Shown here one piece after another: positions 6,942-8,458 of a stretch of DNA of 8,458 bases (its first letter is position 1; every line of letters begins with the position of its first letter). A program made the translations under genes and the position numbers. The notes under the pieces are model-generated. The model made no database searches. It saw nothing but the letters and a program-made list of their open reading frames with translations, and was not told where the DNA came from. Origin of the DNA: Colimorpha sp045597945 (GTDB lineage: Bacteria; Bacteroidota; Bacteroidia; Bacteroidales; P3). The stretch spans positions 1 through 8,458 of the forward strand of contig JAZLLD010000092.1 of the NCBI GenBank assembly GCA_045597945.1. Reading direction: 5' to 3'.

Positions 6942-7985
6942 ATGAGATACAAAGTAATTGCACTTGTGCTGATGATGGTAGGTTTGGCCTGCCAGGCACA
7001 AAATCAGATGGACAAACAGGGCCGCCGCCAAGGCCATTGGGTAAAAACCGACAAGCAAGGAGCCAAAATTTATGAAGGCGAATTCGTGGACGACATGGAG
7101 ACCGGCACCTTCACCTATTTCTACCCCAACGGCAAGATTCGCATCCAAAACGACTACATCGTTGCGGGTAAAATCTGCAAACACAAAGTCTACGACGAAG
7201 ACGGCCACCTCCTGGCCACCGGTAATTTCAACCAGAAAAACCGCGACGGCCTCTGGGAGTTCTACTCCATCAACGGCAAACTCCTCAAGAAAACCACCTA
7301 TAAGATGGGCGTCCGCAACGGTCTGCAGGTGCTCTTCACCTCTGAAGGCGACACCGCCGAGGTGTGCAACTGGTCCGACAACCACCGCAATGGTCGCTGG
7401 TGGAAACGCATCGGCACCAAAGGCTGGATTACTGCCACTTATGTGAACGGCCTCATTGAGGGCCGCCTGGTTGAATACAACGATGCGCAACAGCTGGTTC
7501 GCGAAGGAAACTACAACAACGGCCTGCGCAACGGCAACTGGAACTACTTTGAGGACAACAAAGTAGTCGTCCGCGAGCGCTGGTCCAACGGCACCATGCG
7601 AGACCGCGAAATCCGCCTCCTCCTGCCCGAGGAACGCTTCGTCTCTATCTACGACATCAATTACATCGCCGCCCAGGGCAAGAAGAAGACCATCATCTAC
7701 CTCACCAGCGGCACCAAACTGACCGACGAAGAACCCGCCGAGGTGGTATTCGGCCGTATCGGCAGCGAGCGATTCACCCTGGCCAACAAAGACAACCGCA
7801 TCATGGTTGCCACCAACCTGGTCATCGGCACCACTCGCGACCGCGAAGGACGCGAAATCCTGAACCTCGACCCCAAACCCGATTTCGACATCTTCCCCGA
7901 CGACGACTGCATGAGAATGCTCAAGAGCTTGAAGCTCCAGCGCAAAACCGAGGAAGACGGAGGCGCTTTCGATTTCGAGAACTAG
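6942..7985 (+). CDS. Exported MORN-repeat protein with a C-terminal domain of uncertain type
   Basis: The 347-residue protein begins with a signal peptide (MRYKVIALVLMMVGLACQA, probable cleavage before Gln20). A Cys at 17 sits in GLAC, a poor lipobox because position -3 is Gly, so signal peptidase I processing is more likely than lipidation. Residues about 43-205 hold degenerate MORN-type repeats of the kind found in proteins annotated as YwqK-family antitoxin-like. Examples are YEGEF then GTFTYFYPNGKI (44-66), ATGNFNQKNRDGLWEFYSINGK (about 92-113, two short motifs), GRWWKR (151-156) and EGNYNNGLRNGNWNYF (188-203). The family name does not imply a real toxin-antitoxin pair, and no toxin gene is adjacent. 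Residues about 230-330 form a separate beta-rich domain whose pattern loosely resembles LytTR. It is transcribed divergently from the receptor operon and probably monocistronic. The role is unknown; a surface or periplasmic scaffold is the simplest guess. Confidence 0.92.
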   Translation: MRYKVIALVLMMVGLACQAQNQMDKQGRRQGHWVKTDKQGAKIYEGEFVDDMETGTFTYFYPNGKIRIQNDYIVAGKICKHKVYDEDGHLLATGNFNQKNRDGLWEFYSINGKLLKKTTYKMGVRNGLQVLFTSEGDTAEVCNWSDNHRNGRWWKRIGTKGWITATYVNGLIEGRLVEYNDAQQLVREGNYNNGLRNGNWNYFEDNKVVVRERWSNGTMRDREIRLLLPEERFVSIYDINYIAAQGKKKTIIYLTSGTKLTDEEPAEVVFGRIGSERFTLANKDNRIMVATNLVIGTTRDREGREILNLDPKPDFDIFPDDDCMRMLKSLKLQRKTEEDGGAFDFEN

Positions 7986-7996
7986 CCAATCACTAT

Positions 7997-8030
7997 CAAA
8001 GGCTTCTGCGGAGCCCCGCAGAAGCCTTTG
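7997..8030 (+). terminator. Perfect 15-bp hairpin just after the MORN-repeat gene
   Basis: CAAAGGCTTCTGCGG (7997-8011) pairs perfectly with CCGCAGAAGCCTTTG (8016-8030) around the loop AGCC, starting 11 nt after the stop codon. The position and strength fit a transcription end. There is no T-run after the stem (AAAACAACC follows), only TTT inside the stem end, so it could instead be an RNA 3'-end stabilising hairpin, with termination at the second hairpin about 65 nt further on. Confidence 0.6.
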
Positions 8031-8085
8031 AAAACAACCATCCTAAAAAATGAAATTAGTGTTTGACATGGAACTTGAGGGACAT

Positions 8086-8119
8086 AAAAAAAACGGGGCA
8101 TCTCACGACGCCCCATTTT
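8086..8119 (-). terminator. Rho-independent terminator, probably bidirectional
   Basis: GGGGC (8095-8099) pairs with GCCCC (8110-8114) around a 10-nt loop. On the minus strand the stem is followed by G and then eight T (8093-8086), a classical intrinsic terminator. On the plus strand it is followed by A and TTTT (8116-8119), so it may also back up the MORN-repeat gene. No minus-strand protein gene ends here, which points to a non-coding minus-strand transcript. Confidence 0.7.
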
Positions 8120-8216
8120 CCCATTAAACACTATTACAAAATCCTTTTTTAGGTAAAACAAAAACCTAAGCATCTGATTTAAAGCTTAGTTAAAGCCTTA
8201 ATTCCCTCTCAAATGC
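8086..8216 (-). ncRNA. Candidate small RNA of about 130 nt, unidentified
   Basis: The minus strand carries a -7 promoter element (TAATTTTG, 8229-8222) followed, about 105-130 nt later, by a strong terminator (8114-8086). Between them no plausible protein is encoded: the only minus-strand frame reads through the terminator and has no family likeness. Two alternative stems can form in the body: CTAAGC (8189-8184) with GCTTAG (8171-8166), or TTAGGT (8169-8164) with ACCTAA (8154-8149). They share 8169-8166 and exclude each other. I do not recognise 6S, SRP, tmRNA or RNase P features. It lies immediately upstream of, and antiparallel to, mtaB. Existence is inferred from the promoter-terminator pair. 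Confidence 0.4.
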
Positions 8217-8221
8217 GTTTG

Positions 8222-8229
8222 CAAAATTA
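8222..8229 (-). promoter_or_regulatory. -7 promoter element for a minus-strand transcript
   Basis: Read on the minus strand this is TAATTTTG followed by CAAA, an exact TAnnTTTG match. A start near 8216 is expected. No good -33 TTTG is seen 19-21 bp upstream (around 8249-8254), so it is a partial promoter. It points away from mtaB, toward the terminator at 8086-8114. Confidence 0.4.
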
Positions 8230-8285
8230 CGAATAAAATCTGACATATCGCATCTTTTACTAATATTTAACTATTATTAACACTA

Positions 8286-8458
8286 ATGAAGGTAGCAACA
8301 CACACTCTCGGATGCAAACTCAACTTTGCAGAAACCAGCCACTTGCAGTCGCAATTCATCGAAGCAGGATACCAGATGGTTGATTTTAGAGACAAGGCCG
8401 ACGTATACATCATAAACACCTGCACAGTCACCTCCGTTGCCGAAAAAAAGTGCAGAAA
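8286..8458 (+). CDS. mtaB: tRNA (t6A37) methylthiotransferase MtaB, 5' part only
   Basis: Only the first 57 codons are present; the gene continues past the window end. The product is a radical-SAM enzyme with two iron-sulfur clusters that adds a methylthio group to t6A at position 37 of tRNAs reading ANN codons. The visible part is the start of the N-terminal methylthiotransferase (UPF0004) domain: THTLGCKLNFAETS at 5-18 and DVYIINTCTVTSVAEKKCR at 39-57. Cys10 and Cys46 match the first two of the three conserved cluster-binding cysteines; the third, the radical-SAM CxxxCxxC and the TRAM domain lie beyond the window. The opening motif TLGCKLN, rather than TxGCxxN variants with other spacing, favours MtaB over MiaB or RimO. 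The ATG start follows an AT-rich leader; no TAnnTTTG promoter was found between the possible small RNA and the start. Confidence 0.93.
   Translation, partial: MKVATHTLGCKLNFAETSHLQSQFIEAGYQMVDFRDKADVYIINTCTVTSVAEKKCR

Noticed and set aside
6988..6994. Lipoprotein signal (Cys17) on the MORN protein
   Set aside because: The residues before Cys are G-L-A, with Gly at -3 where Leu/Val/Ile is expected, so ordinary signal peptidase cleavage before Gln20 fits better.
6915..7490. Minus-strand open frame of 191 codons opposite the MORN gene
   Set aside because: The Val/Ala/Gly-rich product is the antisense of MORN repeats with high third-position GC; the plus-strand frame has a signal peptide and clear repeats.
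6942..7985. Toxin-antitoxin module based on the YwqK-like MORN repeats
   Set aside because: No small toxin gene is adjacent on either side, and the protein is exported; the family label does not show an antitoxin function.
7982..8173. Minus-strand 63-codon open frame
   Set aside because: It reads straight through an intrinsic terminator and two hairpins and resembles no protein family.

Overview
The window looks like chromosomal DNA of a Bacteroidota species, most likely order Bacteroidales. The basis is: promoter elements of the Bacteroidetes type (TAnnTTTG) instead of sigma70 boxes, AT-rich leaders without clear Shine-Dalgarno sequences, a TonB-dependent receptor with an N-terminal carboxypeptidase-regulatory-like domain, exported proteins whose predicted cleavage site is followed by Gln, and a small membrane protein with a GldL-like HWPG motif. 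Genus cannot be fixed from the sequence alone.

Layout. Positions 47-1496 (minus strand) hold arcC (carbamate kinase), with a promoter at 1559-1589, followed 37 bp downstream by a 158-residue membrane protein made of two GldL-like transmembrane hairpins. Positions 1497-2211 are a 715-bp non-coding stretch. At its centre is a long imperfect inverted repeat (35-nt arms, 1889-1923 with 1940-1974) nested inside GC-rich stems reaching 1843-2002, and built from repeated TTAT(T/C)CTAT units. Positions 2212-6836 (minus strand) form a tight three-gene operon: a TonB-dependent outer-membrane receptor, an M16-family peptidase homologue that has lost the HxxEH zinc site, and a DUF1295 (steroid 5-alpha-reductase-like) membrane protein. 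A short AT-rich divergent region follows. Next, on the plus strand (6942-7985), is an exported MORN-repeat protein with an unusual C-terminal domain that faintly resembles LytTR. Positions 7986-8285 are non-coding, with a perfect 15-bp hairpin, a bidirectional terminator, and a possible minus-strand small RNA that has its own promoter and terminator. The window ends inside mtaB, a tRNA methylthiotransferase (8286 onward).

How the genes may work together. The receptor-peptidase-DUF1295 operon suggests import across the outer membrane coupled to processing; this is inferred from arrangement, and the substrate is unknown. ArcC would make ATP from carbamoyl phosphate, but no arcA or arcB partner lies in the window. 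No insertion sequences, CRISPR arrays, tRNA or rRNA genes were seen. The most unusual material is non-coding: the nested palindrome at 1843-2002 and the possible antisense-orientation small RNA at about 8086-8216.
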